Shown here piece by piece: positions 9,131-18,938 of a DNA stretch of 58,677 bases. Source of the stretch: an uncultured Collinsella sp. (GTDB lineage Bacteria; Actinomycetota; Coriobacteriia; Coriobacteriales; Coriobacteriaceae); assembly GCA_900545615.1 (NCBI GenBank), contig UQZM01000006.1:1-58677 (forward strand), read 5' to 3'. How positions within the stretch are numbered: the first letter of the stretch is position 1; the number at the start of each line of letters is the position of its first letter. The notes beneath the pieces were generated by a model. That model saw only the letters and a list, made by a program, of their open reading frames with translations. It made no database searches and was not told the DNA's origin. A program made the position numbers and the translations under genes.

Positions 9131-10234
9131 TTATTGCATTGCGTACGGCGAAAGCATGGCCCGTTGCGAGCAGCTCGCGAACCAAACCGACACGAGCGCG
9201 AACATAAATCCGTTGGCAAAACCGTTGGCAAACTGCATCGCGCCGCGCTTCCACCACAGCAGACTGCGATGAAGCACGCCGTCCGAAAGCACCATGAACA
9301 GGCCCATGGTAAACGGAATAAAGCACATCACGGCAAAGGCCGAGAACACGCCCGAGATGGCCGAGAGTACCAAAAACGGCGCCACGATGCCCATCAAGTA
9401 AAAACCGGTACGAGCTTTGCCTTCCAAGCGCTCGGCCTCAACATGGGCGCGGCCGACCAAGTCGCCGCCCGCGGCACCGTTGGTGCCAGCATGACCCATG
9501 CCGCTGATGCGGACCTCGTCGCCATCGTGCGTGCCGGCAGGAAACTCAATCGTCTGCTCGGAGGTTACGCGAGTACGACCGCTGCCACCGCAATCGGGGC
9601 AAGGGTCGGCCACGACCTTACCGGAACCGCCGCACTCGGGGCAGACCGACTGGAACGTGCCCGCACCAAACAGGAAGGACAGGTCGACATCGATGTGGCC
9701 GCGGCCGCCACAGCTCGGGCAGGTATGGGCATGCTCAGACGAAACGGAGCCCGAGCCGCCGCAGTTGCTACAGGTATCGAAGCGCGTGTAGCGGACGGTC
9801 TTGCGGGCACCGCCCTTGGCCTCCTTCGCGTCGAGTTTGATATCGACGACCACGTTGGCGCCGTTCTCGGGATTGTAGGCAGCCTGCCCGCGACGCTGCT
9901 GGCCCCAGGCGCCACCAAAGGGAAAGCCGCCCTCAAAAGGATTGCCATAGCCCGTGTTGCCGGCGTAGCCGCCACCATAGGGCGAAGCCGTAGGAGCACC
10001 GGCGAAGGGATTGCCAGAACGCATGGCGTCGTAGCGCGCACGTTTTTGCTCATCCGAAAGCACGGCGTAGGCCTCGGAAACCTCTTTAAACTTTTCCTCG
10101 GCATCCGGCTCTTTGTTGACGTCCGGATGGAGCTTGCGGGCCTTTTGTTGGAAGGCCTTTTGAATATCACGCGAGGTGGCGTCCTTGGAGACACCCAGAA
10201 TCTCGTAGTAATCTTTTTCGTTCATCGTCGCCAT
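9131..10234 (-). CDS. DnaJ-like protein with membrane C-terminus
   Basis: This 367-residue protein starts as a normal DnaJ: J domain with HPD, a Gly/Phe-rich linker and four zinc repeats (CSNCGGSG, CPSCGGRG, CPECGGSG, CPDCGGSG). The first C-terminal client domain begins normally (TIEFPAGTHDGDEVRISGMG), but just after GGDLVGRAHV the second domain and dimerisation region are missing. About three hydrophobic segments, including TGFYLMGIVAPFLVLSAISG, replace them, so the protein is probably held at the inner face of the membrane. The start chosen follows AGGAGG at 9 nt. It may recruit DnaK to membrane clients; that role is inference. Confidence 0.85.
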   Translation of the reverse strand: MATMNEKDYYEILGVSKDATSRDIQKAFQQKARKLHPDVNKEPDAEEKFKEVSEAYAVLSDEQKRARYDAMRSGNPFAGAPTASPYGGGYAGNTGYGNPFEGGFPFGGAWGQQRRGQAAYNPENGANVVVDIKLDAKEAKGGARKTVRYTRFDTCSNCGGSGSVSSEHAHTCPSCGGRGHIDVDLSFLFGAGTFQSVCPECGGSGKVVADPCPDCGGSGRTRVTSEQTIEFPAGTHDGDEVRISGMGHAGTNGAAGGDLVGRAHVEAERLEGKARTGFYLMGIVAPFLVLSAISGVFSAFAVMCFIPFTMGLFMVLSDGVLHRSLLWWKRGAMQFANGFANGFMFALVSVWFASCSQRAMLSPYAMQ

Positions 10235-10292
10235 GCGCGGCAACCTCCTGCTCACAGCAGCGTATATATTCCGGTAATTCTACCCGAGCGGC

Positions 10293-11525
10293 CTAAGCTA
10301 GATCCCAAAACAGCTCGAACAGAACATTTCCATCGAGCCAGCCTAGGTGGGTCGGCGCCAGACGAGCTCGAACATGGCCCGCGACGACATCTGCCGAAGT
10401 AAAGGGTTCCTCATGGACCCCGAGCGTCTCAGGCACCCAAGTGGCAAGACCCAATTCGAGCGCGCGATCGCAAGCGGCTGTCAGCCCATCGGCCGGGATG
10501 ACACGAGCCGCGCGAACCAACAGGTCGGACGCGACACCGCGCGTCATGCGACAAGCAAGCATCAGGTCTTCGGCCGCAGCCTCGCGCTGCGAGAGATATT
10601 CGGCCTCGAACGCCGTCGCGTCATCGTCACGTTGCACCAGACGCACGCGGTACGCATCGCCTCGAGAAGATACACCGGGGAACAAACCTGCAAGACGGTC
10701 GAAATCCTCGGCGTCGAGCATGCCCGCGGCAGAACGACCCAGGCCCAGGTAGCCCCGTCCGGTCCAGTAGGCAATGTTATGGGCGCACTCATGGCCGTCG
10801 AGCGCGTAACTCGCCACCTCATACGGGTGATAGCCGGCGGCACCCAGGAGCTCGCGTGCCACGTCCATGCATGCGGCCTGAAAATCCTCATCAGGCTCGA
10901 GCGACTCGTCACGGCACGCCATGCGATAAAGGGGCGTCCCCTCCTCGAGCGTGAGCGGGTAGACCGACACATGATGCGGAGCCGCCGCCAGCACGCCAAC
11001 GAGCGTGCGATTCCAACTCGTTGCGGTTTGCCCGGGAAGTCCGCACATAAGGTCGCACGACACATCAAGCCCAGCGTTCTTGACCGTCGCGATGGCGGCG
11101 AGCGCCCGATCAGCATCGTGAATACGGCCGATGGCAGTAAGTTCGATGTTATCGAGCGTTTGCACGCCCAGAGAGACGCGTGTGACACCAACCTTGACAA
11201 GTGCAGTAGCAAGCTCGGCGGTCAGCGACTCGGGATTGGCCTCGCAGGTAAACTCAACGGGGGCGCACCACGCACGAATACGCCGCGCCAGCTCCACCAG
11301 GCGCTCCCCCGCCAGCGACGGCGTACCGCCGCCAACATAGACGGTGCGGATTTGGCCAAGGGCCCCAGCCTTGCCAAAAGCATCGAGGCGCGCGAACAAC
11401 TGCTCAAAATAGGCATCGAGCGCAGCGCTCAGGTCGCATGGAGCAAAACTGCGCGAATCAAAGTCGCAGTACCGGCACTTTTGGGCGCAAAACGGAACGT
11501 GCACGTACAGCGCGGTAACGGCCAC
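10293..11525 (-). CDS. hemW: Radical SAM heme chaperone HemW family protein
   Basis: This 410-residue radical SAM protein of the HemW/HemN family carries the cluster motif PFCAQKCRYCDF near its N-terminus, the GGGTPS motif (about residues 66-71) and the C-terminal HemN-type domain. HemW binds heme and passes it to heme proteins; it was long annotated as oxygen-independent coproporphyrinogen oxidase. HemW is preferred because of the N-terminal cysteine spacing, but no heme pathway genes are nearby. The start is GTG, with GGAGG 7 nt upstream, two bases after the dusB stop. Confidence 0.88.
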   Translation of the reverse strand: MAVTALYVHVPFCAQKCRYCDFDSRSFAPCDLSAALDAYFEQLFARLDAFGKAGALGQIRTVYVGGGTPSLAGERLVELARRIRAWCAPVEFTCEANPESLTAELATALVKVGVTRVSLGVQTLDNIELTAIGRIHDADRALAAIATVKNAGLDVSCDLMCGLPGQTATSWNRTLVGVLAAAPHHVSVYPLTLEEGTPLYRMACRDESLEPDEDFQAACMDVARELLGAAGYHPYEVASYALDGHECAHNIAYWTGRGYLGLGRSAAGMLDAEDFDRLAGLFPGVSSRGDAYRVRLVQRDDDATAFEAEYLSQREAAAEDLMLACRMTRGVASDLLVRAARVIPADGLTAACDRALELGLATWVPETLGVHEEPFTSADVVAGHVRARLAPTHLGWLDGNVLFELFWDLA

Positions 11526-11527
11526 CC

Positions 11528-12571
11528 TTAAGCCTCCAGCGGATGAGGGGGCACCGATTCGCCGGCGGCAAGGGCAGTCTCGCAGGCCACCACATCGCGC
11601 TCGATCTCATCAACCAGCGCCATAAATTCCTCGTAAGTGGAACAGCGCACCACATGGGCACGCCAAGCGGCGGCATGGGGCATGCCTTTTAAGTACCAGC
11701 TTGCGTACGTACGGGCACGCGCCATGAGCGGCAGGAGCTCATGTGTCAGCGTTAGGTGCTCACGTAGGGCGTCCAGGCGCTCGACGGAGCTGCGAACCGG
11801 CACCGGTATGCCATCGAGCGCAAGGGCGCGAGCATCGCCAAACACCCACGGGTTCCCGTAGATACCGCGCGCGATAAACACCGCGCTGGCGCCCGAGTTG
11901 CGCAGGTGCTCCGCGGCATCCTCGGCGGTAAACACGTCGCCCGAACCGATCACGGGAATCTCAACGGCGTCGGCAACCTCATCGACGACCGACCAATCGG
12001 CCTGGCCCGTATAGAGCTGCGTGGCGCAGCGGCCATGCACCGCCACCGCGGCGGCACCGGCGCCTTCGAGCATCTGGGCAAACGTCGCGGCATTACGGTC
12101 CTCGGCATAAAAGCCTTTGCGAATCTTGACGGTCACGGGTACATGCGCCGCGCCCACCGCCGCCTCGACGATCTTCTCGGCCAAATCGGGCGTGCGCATG
12201 AGCGCCGAGCCCTCGCCCTTGGTAACGACCTTGCGGGCGGGGCATGCCATATTGATATCGATGAGCGACAGGCGATCGCCAACGCGCTCCTCGACGGCGG
12301 CGACGGCACTCGCAAACTGATCGGGCTTGGAGCCAAAGAGCTGCACGCAAATCTGCTGCTCCTCGTCGGCCGGCAGCACCAAGCGCCACGTTTTGTTGCT
12401 GGCATAGGCAAGGCCTGCCACGCTCACCATCTCGCTGTAGGCAAGGTTGGCACCGCGGCGGCGGCACATGATGCGGTAGGCAGGGTCGGTCACGCCCGCC
12501 ATGGGAGCCATAAGGAACGGTTGCTCGGCATAGGCGCCCAGCAACCGCTCGCTGTATTCGGAAAGCGCCAT
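11528..12571 (-). CDS. dusB: tRNA-dihydrouridine synthase
   Basis: This FMN-dependent enzyme reduces specific uridines in tRNA. The 347-residue protein has the Dus TIM-barrel start LMAPMAGVTDPAYR, the catalytic cysteine in INMACPARKV, the VTVKIRKG strand, AVHGR and GSGDVFTAEDA for phosphate binding. DusB assignment follows the overall pattern of Gram-positive and actinobacterial homologues; the exact target position is not visible. The gene is 4 bp from lepA upstream and almost abuts hemW downstream, suggesting one transcript. Confidence 0.9.
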   Translation of the reverse strand: MALSEYSERLLGAYAEQPFLMAPMAGVTDPAYRIMCRRRGANLAYSEMVSVAGLAYASNKTWRLVLPADEEQQICVQLFGSKPDQFASAVAAVEERVGDRLSLIDINMACPARKVVTKGEGSALMRTPDLAEKIVEAAVGAAHVPVTVKIRKGFYAEDRNAATFAQMLEGAGAAAVAVHGRCATQLYTGQADWSVVDEVADAVEIPVIGSGDVFTAEDAAEHLRNSGASAVFIARGIYGNPWVFGDARALALDGIPVPVRSSVERLDALREHLTLTHELLPLMARARTYASWYLKGMPHAAAWRAHVVRCSTYEEFMALVDEIERDVVACETALAAGESVPPHPLEA

Positions 12572-12575
12572 AGGC

Positions 12576-14387
12576 CTACTCGTCCACCTTGAGAATCGCC
12601 ATAAAGGCCTCCTGCGGGACCTCGACCGAGCCGATGGCCTTCATGCGCTTCTTGCCCTCTTTCTGCTTCTCGAGCAGTTTGCGCTTACGCGAAATATCGC
12701 CGCCGTAGCACTTGGCAAGCACGTCCTTGCGACGCGCCTTGACGGTGGAGCGGGCAATGATCTTGTTGCCAATAGCACCCTGGATGGGCACCTCGAACAG
12801 CTGACGCGGGATGATCTCCTTGAGCTTGTCGCACAGACCGCGGGCCAGGCCATAGGCCTTGTCCTTGTGCACGATAAACGACAGCGCGTCCACCTCATCG
12901 CCCGAAAGCAAGATATCGAGCTTCACAAGCTCGGAAGGACGATACTCGTTGAACTCGTAGTCGAGCGAGGCATAGCCCTTAGTGCGGCTCTTGAGCTGGT
13001 CAAAGAAGTCCAAGATGAGCTCGGCAAGCGGCATATCGAAGCGCATCTCGACCGATTTGCTCGTCAGGTGTATCATGTCGGTCGTAACGCCGCGGTGCTC
13101 GATGGCGAGCTGCATGACGGCGCCCGTGTACTCAGGCGGGCAGATGATCTTTGCCTTGAGGTAGGGTTCCTCGATACGCTCGATACGCGTGGCCTCGGGA
13201 AGGTCCTGCGGGCTGCGGACATCGATCATCTCGCCGTCAGTCTTGTAGACGTGATAGTCCACCGAGGGGCTCGTGGCAATGAGGTCCAAGTTGAACTCGC
13301 GCTCCAGGCGTTCCTTGACGACTTCCATGTGCAGCAGGCCCAGGAAGCCCACGCGGAAGCCAAAGCCGAGCGCCACCGAGGTCTCGGGCTCCCACACCAA
13401 CGACGGGTCGTTGACGTGCAGCTTATCGAGCGCGTCACGCAGGTTCTCGTAGTCCTTGTTATCGATCGGGAACAGGCCCGTATAGACCATGGGCTTGGCC
13501 TCGCGGTAACCGGGAAGCGGCTCGGGGCAGGGATTCGACGCCCACGTGAGGGTATCGCCCACGCGAACGGCCTCGGGGTCCTTCAGGCCCGTGACCACGT
13601 ATCCGACCTCGCCGACCGTCAGCGCGTCGACCGGGGTCTCGGCGGGACGCTTGACACCCACGCCGTCGACCAAAAAGTCGCCCTCTGCCTGCATCATGCG
13701 CAGGGTATCGCCCTTTTTGATGGAGCCGTCAAAGACGCGCACCGTGGCCACCACGCCGCGATACTCGTCAAAGTACGAATCCAGAATGAGCGCTTTGAGC
13801 GGAGCATTTGCATCGCCCTTAGGCGGAGAGATCAAAAAGACGATGGACTCTAGCAGATCGTGAATACCCTCGCCGGTCTTGCCCGACACGCACACGGCAT
13901 CATCGGCGGGAATCGCCAGGTCATCCTCGATCTCGGTCTTGACCTCGTCGGGATGGGCCGAGGGCAGGTCGATCTTGTTGATGGCCGGCACAATGTCCAG
14001 ATTGGCGTTCATAGCGAGCGTCGCGTTGGAGACGGTCTGCGCCTCGACGCCCTGCGTGGCGTCGACAACGAGCACCGCGCCCTCACAGGCTGCCAGCGAG
14101 CGCGAGACCTCGTAGGTAAAGTCAACGTGGCCCGGCGTATCGATCAGGTTGAACTGATACGTCTCGCCATCGTCGGCGTCATAGGAAACGCGGACGGCAT
14201 TGGACTTGATCGTAATGCCGCGCTCGCGCTCGATATCCATGGTGTCGAGCAGCTGCGACTCCATGTCGCGCTCGTCGACGGTATGGGTGAGCTCGAGAAT
14301 GCGGTCACTGATCGTGGACTTGCCATGGTCGATGTGCGCAACGATTGAGAAGTTGCGGATGTGGGAAATGTCAATTGAAGTATTCAT
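12576..14387 (-). CDS. lepA: Elongation factor 4 (LepA)
   Basis: LepA is a ribosome-associated translational GTPase linked to 30S biogenesis and back-translocation. The 603-residue protein has AHIDHGKST (G1), RGITI (G2), DTPGHVD (G3) and NKIDLP (G4), then EF-G-like domains and the LepA-specific basic C-terminal domain near RSTVKARRKDVLAKCYGGD. The ATG giving MNTSIDISHIRN fits the family start, although no strong ribosome site precedes it. A longer frame to 14447 is unlikely. Confidence 0.96.
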   Translation of the reverse strand: MNTSIDISHIRNFSIVAHIDHGKSTISDRILELTHTVDERDMESQLLDTMDIERERGITIKSNAVRVSYDADDGETYQFNLIDTPGHVDFTYEVSRSLAACEGAVLVVDATQGVEAQTVSNATLAMNANLDIVPAINKIDLPSAHPDEVKTEIEDDLAIPADDAVCVSGKTGEGIHDLLESIVFLISPPKGDANAPLKALILDSYFDEYRGVVATVRVFDGSIKKGDTLRMMQAEGDFLVDGVGVKRPAETPVDALTVGEVGYVVTGLKDPEAVRVGDTLTWASNPCPEPLPGYREAKPMVYTGLFPIDNKDYENLRDALDKLHVNDPSLVWEPETSVALGFGFRVGFLGLLHMEVVKERLEREFNLDLIATSPSVDYHVYKTDGEMIDVRSPQDLPEATRIERIEEPYLKAKIICPPEYTGAVMQLAIEHRGVTTDMIHLTSKSVEMRFDMPLAELILDFFDQLKSRTKGYASLDYEFNEYRPSELVKLDILLSGDEVDALSFIVHKDKAYGLARGLCDKLKEIIPRQLFEVPIQGAIGNKIIARSTVKARRKDVLAKCYGGDISRKRKLLEKQKEGKKRMKAIGSVEVPQEAFMAILKVDE

Positions 14388-14416
14388 GCGGACTATCTTA
14401 CCCGAGCGGTACAAAA

Positions 14417-14448
14417 AATGGAGCCTGTTCCATAAAACAGGCTCCATT
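14417..14448 (-). terminator. Rho-independent terminator after rpsT
   Basis: A 13-bp perfect inverted repeat (14417-14429 with 14436-14448) with a 6-nt loop is followed on the minus strand by six T residues. It ends the rpsT transcript, so lepA downstream probably has its own promoter in the short gap. Confidence 0.92.
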
Positions 14449-14483
14449 TATGCGCGTAATCTGTGTGGTGTGAAATTTACAAC

Positions 14484-14750
14484 TTAGGCGTTGATGCTGT
14501 TCACGAGCTTGGCAAGACCGGACTTGCGGTTGGAAGCCTGGTTCTTGTGGATAACATGCTTGGCGGCAGCCATGTCGAGACGCTTGGTGACGGTCTTGAG
14601 GGCAGCCTGGGCCTTCTCGGCGTCGCCCTCGGCGACGGCGGACTGGACGTGCTTGGTCAGCGTCTTGAGCTCGGACTTGACAGCCTTGTTACGCATGCGA
14701 GCTGCCTCATTGGTGCGGATACGCTTCTTCTGAGACTTGATGTTTGCCAC
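14484..14750 (-). CDS. rpsT: 30S ribosomal protein S20
   Basis: S20 binds 16S rRNA at the bottom of the 30S body. The 88-residue protein is basic and helical, opening with ANIKSQKKRIRTNEAAR and ending with SGLAKLVNSI, as in the family. The start is GTG at 14750, preceded by AAAGGA; the frame remains open upstream but would add 23 residues not found in S20. A strong terminator follows and an extended -10 promoter lies about 75 bp upstream. Confidence 0.96.
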   Translation of the reverse strand: MANIKSQKKRIRTNEAARMRNKAVKSELKTLTKHVQSAVAEGDAEKAQAALKTVTKRLDMAAAKHVIHKNQASNRKSGLAKLVNSINA

Positions 14751-14825
14751 TTCTGGAGTTCCTTTCGAGTTCCTTGCAAAAAATGTATGACACCTCTGAG
14801 ACACGGTGAGGTCATGCAAGCGCCT

Positions 14826-14834
14826 ACTATAGCA
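14826..14834 (-). promoter_or_regulatory. rpsT promoter, extended -10
   Basis: The minus strand shows TGCTATAGT, an extended -10 element matching TGnTATAAT closely, about 75 bp before the rpsT start. No convincing -35 box is visible at 17 bp. The same extended box occurs before rpmB. Confidence 0.5.
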
Positions 14835-14883
14835 CGCTCCCTCTCAAAGGGATAGAACGAATTTGTCAAATAGGCAGGTATCA

Positions 14884-15846
14884 TCACGATTTTCTCAAGA
14901 TGTTCGTAATCCAGAGCAAAAGCGCGGTCTGAGAATCGGCCGAACCCTTGAGTGCGAGCTCTACATCGACCGCCCCCTCGAGCGCTGCGACGAGCTCTGC
15001 CATCGAAAAGCGACGTGCCCAGGTCAGGTGATTCTTGACCTGCCAGGACTGGAGCTTGAGCGTTGCGGCCAGCTCACGACCCTGTCCGCGAGCATCGAGC
15101 GCCTTGGCGACGATAAGCTCGCGGATGCGACCGCACAACAACGTGTAAGTCCACACGTAGCTCTTGGCGGGCAGTAGATTGAAGAGCTCGAGCGAGCGTC
15201 GCATGTCACGGGCCGAGACCGCATTGAGAAAGTCCCAGGGTTGAACCTCGGCCGTACGCACGATCCAACGCTCCACGTCGGCAAGTTCAATCTGGGGTGC
15301 CTCGACCATCTGGGCGAGCTTGGCCAAGTCGTTATCGAGCATGCGGGTGTTCTCGCCCGAGCGCGAAACGAGCTCCTCGGCGGCCGCCGTCGAGATCGAC
15401 TTGCCGCGCTGCGTCGCCATCTGCTGCACGCGACGCGGAAGCTCCCAGCGCTTGGTGCCGGAGCAATCGATCACGGCTTTCTTGTCGATCTTGGCGATCG
15501 CCTTATACAGGCGCGTGTTCTTGGCAAGCGAGTCGGCGATGATGAGGCAAACCGTCGTGGGGCTGGGACTCGCCAGATAGTCGACAAGCGGCTCGGAGAT
15601 CGCTTTGGCGAGTTTTGAGCAGCCGTCAAGGATTACCAGGCGAAACTCACTGCCCATCGGAAAGGTGTTGAGCGATCCGATAATCGACTCGATATCGGGG
15701 TCTTTGGTCATATCGCGCTCGTCGAGGTTGAACTCGACCATACCCGACTTTTCCAGACGCGCTTTCATACGCGAGACGGCGTGATCGCGCTTGACTCCGT
15801 CGGTACCGACGATCAGATATGCCGGCAGCAGACCGGTTTCGGACAT
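14884..15846 (-). CDS. holA: DNA polymerase III subunit delta
   Basis: The delta subunit opens the beta sliding clamp in the clamp loader. The 320-residue protein shows the HolA pattern: an N-terminal LPAYLIVGTDGVKRDHAVSR segment, an AAA+-like fold without a Walker A site, FRLVILDGCSKLAKA and a helical C-terminal collar region. The start ATG has GGAGGGGA in front. It lies between comEC and rpsT, a Gram-positive order (comEC-holA-rpsT-lepA-hemW) that supports the call although sequence conservation is low. Confidence 0.92.
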   Translation of the reverse strand: MSETGLLPAYLIVGTDGVKRDHAVSRMKARLEKSGMVEFNLDERDMTKDPDIESIIGSLNTFPMGSEFRLVILDGCSKLAKAISEPLVDYLASPSPTTVCLIIADSLAKNTRLYKAIAKIDKKAVIDCSGTKRWELPRRVQQMATQRGKSISTAAAEELVSRSGENTRMLDNDLAKLAQMVEAPQIELADVERWIVRTAEVQPWDFLNAVSARDMRRSLELFNLLPAKSYVWTYTLLCGRIRELIVAKALDARGQGRELAATLKLQSWQVKNHLTWARRFSMAELVAALEGAVDVELALKGSADSQTALLLWITNILRKS

Positions 15847-15924
15847 TGCACTCCCCTCCCGCAGGCTCTCGTGTTCGTACCGTGCCATTCTAGCCCAGGG
15901 GCCCACCACACGCCAACGACGTCG

Positions 15925-18228
15925 TCACGGTCGCTGGCATCGCATCGCAAAGCCATTCGCAGCTGGCGTGACGGTAATGTCGCCGTGTTCGATGGTGCAC
16001 GCGAACACGCCGCCCGCTTCCTTAACGGCATCGATGCAGGCATCGGACGGATGGCCGTATCGATTCCCCTCGCCCGCGCTCGCGAGGGAAAGCTCGGGCT
16101 TCAGGACGTCCAGCAACTCACCATCGACTGAAACCTTAGAGCCGTGATGCCCAAGTTTAAGTACATCGATATCTCCCACTTCCTGTACGAATTCCCGTTC
16201 TTGGTCGAGCTCGGCATCACCGGTGAGGAGCATACGCAGGCCCTTGCCTTCCTGAACATAAGAGAGCAGCAGGACAAGCGAGTCCTCATTTCCCTCGCCA
16301 TCCACGGACTCGAATGGCCACATCACGCGGGCGCAAAATGAGCCGATGTCGACCGTATCCCCACGGCCCACCTGCCGATACTCCACGCCAGGTCGGTTCA
16401 ATACCTCGGCAGGAGCATCCTCCAGCGCATCCGCCGCCACGGCAATCGTTCCGATCGAAAACTGTTCGAGCACGGCAGGCAGACCACCCCAGTGGTCCTC
16501 ATCCCAATGCGTAACAAAGACGGCATCGATATGGTGCACGTTATTACGAACCAACGCCGCCACCACGCGCTCGTCGAGCCCGCAGTCGACGAGCGCTACT
16601 GCGCCGCCCTCGCGGATAAGTATCGCATCGGCCTGGCCCACATCGAGTACCGTCACCGAAGGCGGAGCGAATCGATCCCAGTAGACGTATGGAATCGCAG
16701 CCAAGAGCACCAGGTATGCAAGCCCCACCGCCATAGGACGTGCACGGGGACGCGGCCACCACACCAGCAGAACCGCCAGCAAACACGGCACTAGGTAAAT
16801 CCACATGCTATCGGGCGGCACGCTCACGGATGCACCCGGCACGGCGGCAAACAGCTGCTCGAAGAAGAGCGCGCAACGGGCGGCAATCATGGGCACAACG
16901 AGCGCCCAAGTCCGCAACGGTGCCACAAGCGAAAAGGGAACCAGCACGATGGACACGGCAAGCAGTATGCTCACTACCGGACCGACGACCGCATTTGCCA
17001 GCGGAGCAATGAGCGAGAACGTACCGAAGGCAGGAATGGTAATGGGAAGAGTCGCCAACTGCGAGCACAGCGTGACGGAAAGCATGCTGGCAACGCCCGA
17101 TGGCACACCCAGCTCACCCAAAGCGTAGGTCGCATAGGGGCAAAAGCACAGAATGGCTAAGACGCTGGCACATGAAAGCTGAAAGCCCATCTCGAAAAGC
17201 ACCGTCGGCCGCAGTAGCACAAAGATGGACATGGTTACGAAGAGCGCCGATGCACCGTGCCGGCGACGCCCTGCGCCGTTTACGACAAGCGTCGCGAACA
17301 CCATGCAGCACGCGCGCACGGCCGAGGGAGACGCGCCCGTAAAGGCAGCGTAGCCCACAAGTGTTACCGCCAATATCGCCCGCTGAAGACCACGTGAGCA
17401 CCGAGTCTTTTGCAATACACCCTCGATTACAAACCCCACGATAGCCAAATGGCTGCCCGAGACGGCGATAAGATGCGCCGTTCCCGTCACCGAAAACCAG
17501 TCGCCCGCCGGCTGGGCGCGCAGCTCGGCCGAACGACCGCAGACGACACCGGCTATGAGCGCACGCGCCGGGTCGGTCGCAGGCGCGATGGACGCAAGCA
17601 GCCCATTTCGCAGCCGAAGAAGCGGCCCCGGAGAGTCTTCATCAACCGACAAAATCCGAACGACTTTAACCTTGCGCACCTCGCCTCGGAGCACGCGCGA
17701 TCGTCCATACGCATCGTTCTCAAAACGTGAAACGCGACCGATAACACGCACGTGCGCCCCGACCTTGAGCTCGAGGTCGCACGATAGGCGAACCATTGCC
17801 AAGTTCTTACCGTCCGTGCGTGCCTCGCAGGTATAGGAATACACGTCGTCGTTTATGGATGGGTCACCCTGCACGACAAACTCAAGGCTGCTTGCCGCTC
17901 GACCGTCGAGCGCCTTCGAGGCGCTTAGCACGCCCACAGCCCACCACGCCGAGACGACCGCTCCCGCCACGAGACCGACGGACGCGGCATACAGCCACCG
18001 CTTCCAAGGGGCAAGCCGCGCACAAGATTGAGCCAGCACAACGAATACCGCCGCCGTAACGGGAATGGCCCATAGCGGCCCGACCGCCGAAGCCCGCTCC
18101 CACAGCAGCGCATCGGCGGCCACGTTGAGCACCAAGGCGCAGCTCATGCACATGCCGGCACAAAGGGCCATCGTCCACGGCATCAGAGGCCGCGGAGGCA
18201 TCACATGCTCGCGCTCGGTCGCACTCAT
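15925..18228 (-). CDS. comEC: DNA uptake channel ComEC/Rec2
   Basis: ComEC forms the membrane channel that brings single-stranded DNA into the cytoplasm during transformation. The 767-residue protein has an N-terminal membrane/DUF4131-like part, a multi-helix Competence domain (about residues 215-490) and a C-terminal metallo-beta-lactamase domain with THWDEDHWGGLP (HxDxDH) and LKLGHHGSK. The metal ligands appear intact. The ATG overlaps the comEA stop by 4 bp. With comEA, dprA and comM in the window, a DNA uptake pathway is at least partly encoded. Confidence 0.93.
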   Translation of the reverse strand: MSATEREHVMPPRPLMPWTMALCAGMCMSCALVLNVAADALLWERASAVGPLWAIPVTAAVFVVLAQSCARLAPWKRWLYAASVGLVAGAVVSAWWAVGVLSASKALDGRAASSLEFVVQGDPSINDDVYSYTCEARTDGKNLAMVRLSCDLELKVGAHVRVIGRVSRFENDAYGRSRVLRGEVRKVKVVRILSVDEDSPGPLLRLRNGLLASIAPATDPARALIAGVVCGRSAELRAQPAGDWFSVTGTAHLIAVSGSHLAIVGFVIEGVLQKTRCSRGLQRAILAVTLVGYAAFTGASPSAVRACCMVFATLVVNGAGRRRHGASALFVTMSIFVLLRPTVLFEMGFQLSCASVLAILCFCPYATYALGELGVPSGVASMLSVTLCSQLATLPITIPAFGTFSLIAPLANAVVGPVVSILLAVSIVLVPFSLVAPLRTWALVVPMIAARCALFFEQLFAAVPGASVSVPPDSMWIYLVPCLLAVLLVWWPRPRARPMAVGLAYLVLLAAIPYVYWDRFAPPSVTVLDVGQADAILIREGGAVALVDCGLDERVVAALVRNNVHHIDAVFVTHWDEDHWGGLPAVLEQFSIGTIAVAADALEDAPAEVLNRPGVEYRQVGRGDTVDIGSFCARVMWPFESVDGEGNEDSLVLLLSYVQEGKGLRMLLTGDAELDQEREFVQEVGDIDVLKLGHHGSKVSVDGELLDVLKPELSLASAGEGNRYGHPSDACIDAVKEAGGVFACTIEHGDITVTPAANGFAMRCQRP

Positions 18229-18938
18229 ACGCAGATGGAATCTTTGATTTTGGCAAGCTTCTTCTCGCCGATTCCCGACACACGCATCAGATCGTCAACC
18301 GAGGCAAAAGCACCGTTCTTTGTCCGCTCATCGATAATCGACTGGGCCATGGAGGGACCGATGCCCGAGAGCGTCTGCAGCTCTGCCGCGCTTGCCGTAT
18401 TGATATTTACTAGGCCTGTTACGCCACTCACGCCCGATGATGCGGAAGCCCCACCATCAACACCAGCTTCCGCAATGGACGCCTGCTGCTCCCCTACCGT
18501 TGGAACGTGAATCTTCTGTCCATCGACGACCTTAGATGCCCGATTGAGCCCCGTAACGTCTGCCTCGGGCGCCAGCCCGCCGGCGGCATCAATCGCCTGA
18601 GCCACCCGCGCGCCGTCCTTGAGACGATATACACCGGGCGACACAACGGCGCCATCAACATCGACATAAACCTCTGCCGCGGCAGACGCCTTAGGCGAAG
18701 AGCCTTCGGATGTCTTTCCGCTCGAGGCATCGCCGGATCCCGGCTCCACTAACGAACCCGAACCATCAGTGTGCTCAAACGACACACTGCCGGCACCGCC
18801 GCCAAGGTTCGCCATCGCCAGTCCACTCGCCATCGCAATGACGACCAGTATCGCCATCACCACTGCCTTATGACCGAGCAGCTTGTCCGCCAAGCGGTCC
18901 ATCCGTTTGACCCGTTCGTGTTGTTCGCGCTGCGCCAT
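18225..18938 (-). CDS. comEA: Competence protein ComEA, DNA receptor
   Basis: ComEA binds double-stranded DNA outside the membrane and hands it to ComEC. The 237-residue protein has one N-terminal membrane helix (VVMAILVVIAMASGLAMA), a Gly/Ser-rich linker, an SLBB domain (VYVDVDGAVVSPGVYRL onward) and C-terminal helix-hairpin-helix repeats (LVNINTASAAELQTLSGIGP and VSGIGEKKLAKIK). The start chosen follows GGGAGG at 7 nt. The gene overlaps comEC, implying coupled translation. Confidence 0.93.
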   Translation of the reverse strand: MAQREQHERVKRMDRLADKLLGHKAVVMAILVVIAMASGLAMANLGGGAGSVSFEHTDGSGSLVEPGSGDASSGKTSEGSSPKASAAAEVYVDVDGAVVSPGVYRLKDGARVAQAIDAAGGLAPEADVTGLNRASKVVDGQKIHVPTVGEQQASIAEAGVDGGASASSGVSGVTGLVNINTASAAELQTLSGIGPSMAQSIIDERTKNGAFASVDDLMRVSGIGEKKLAKIKDSICV

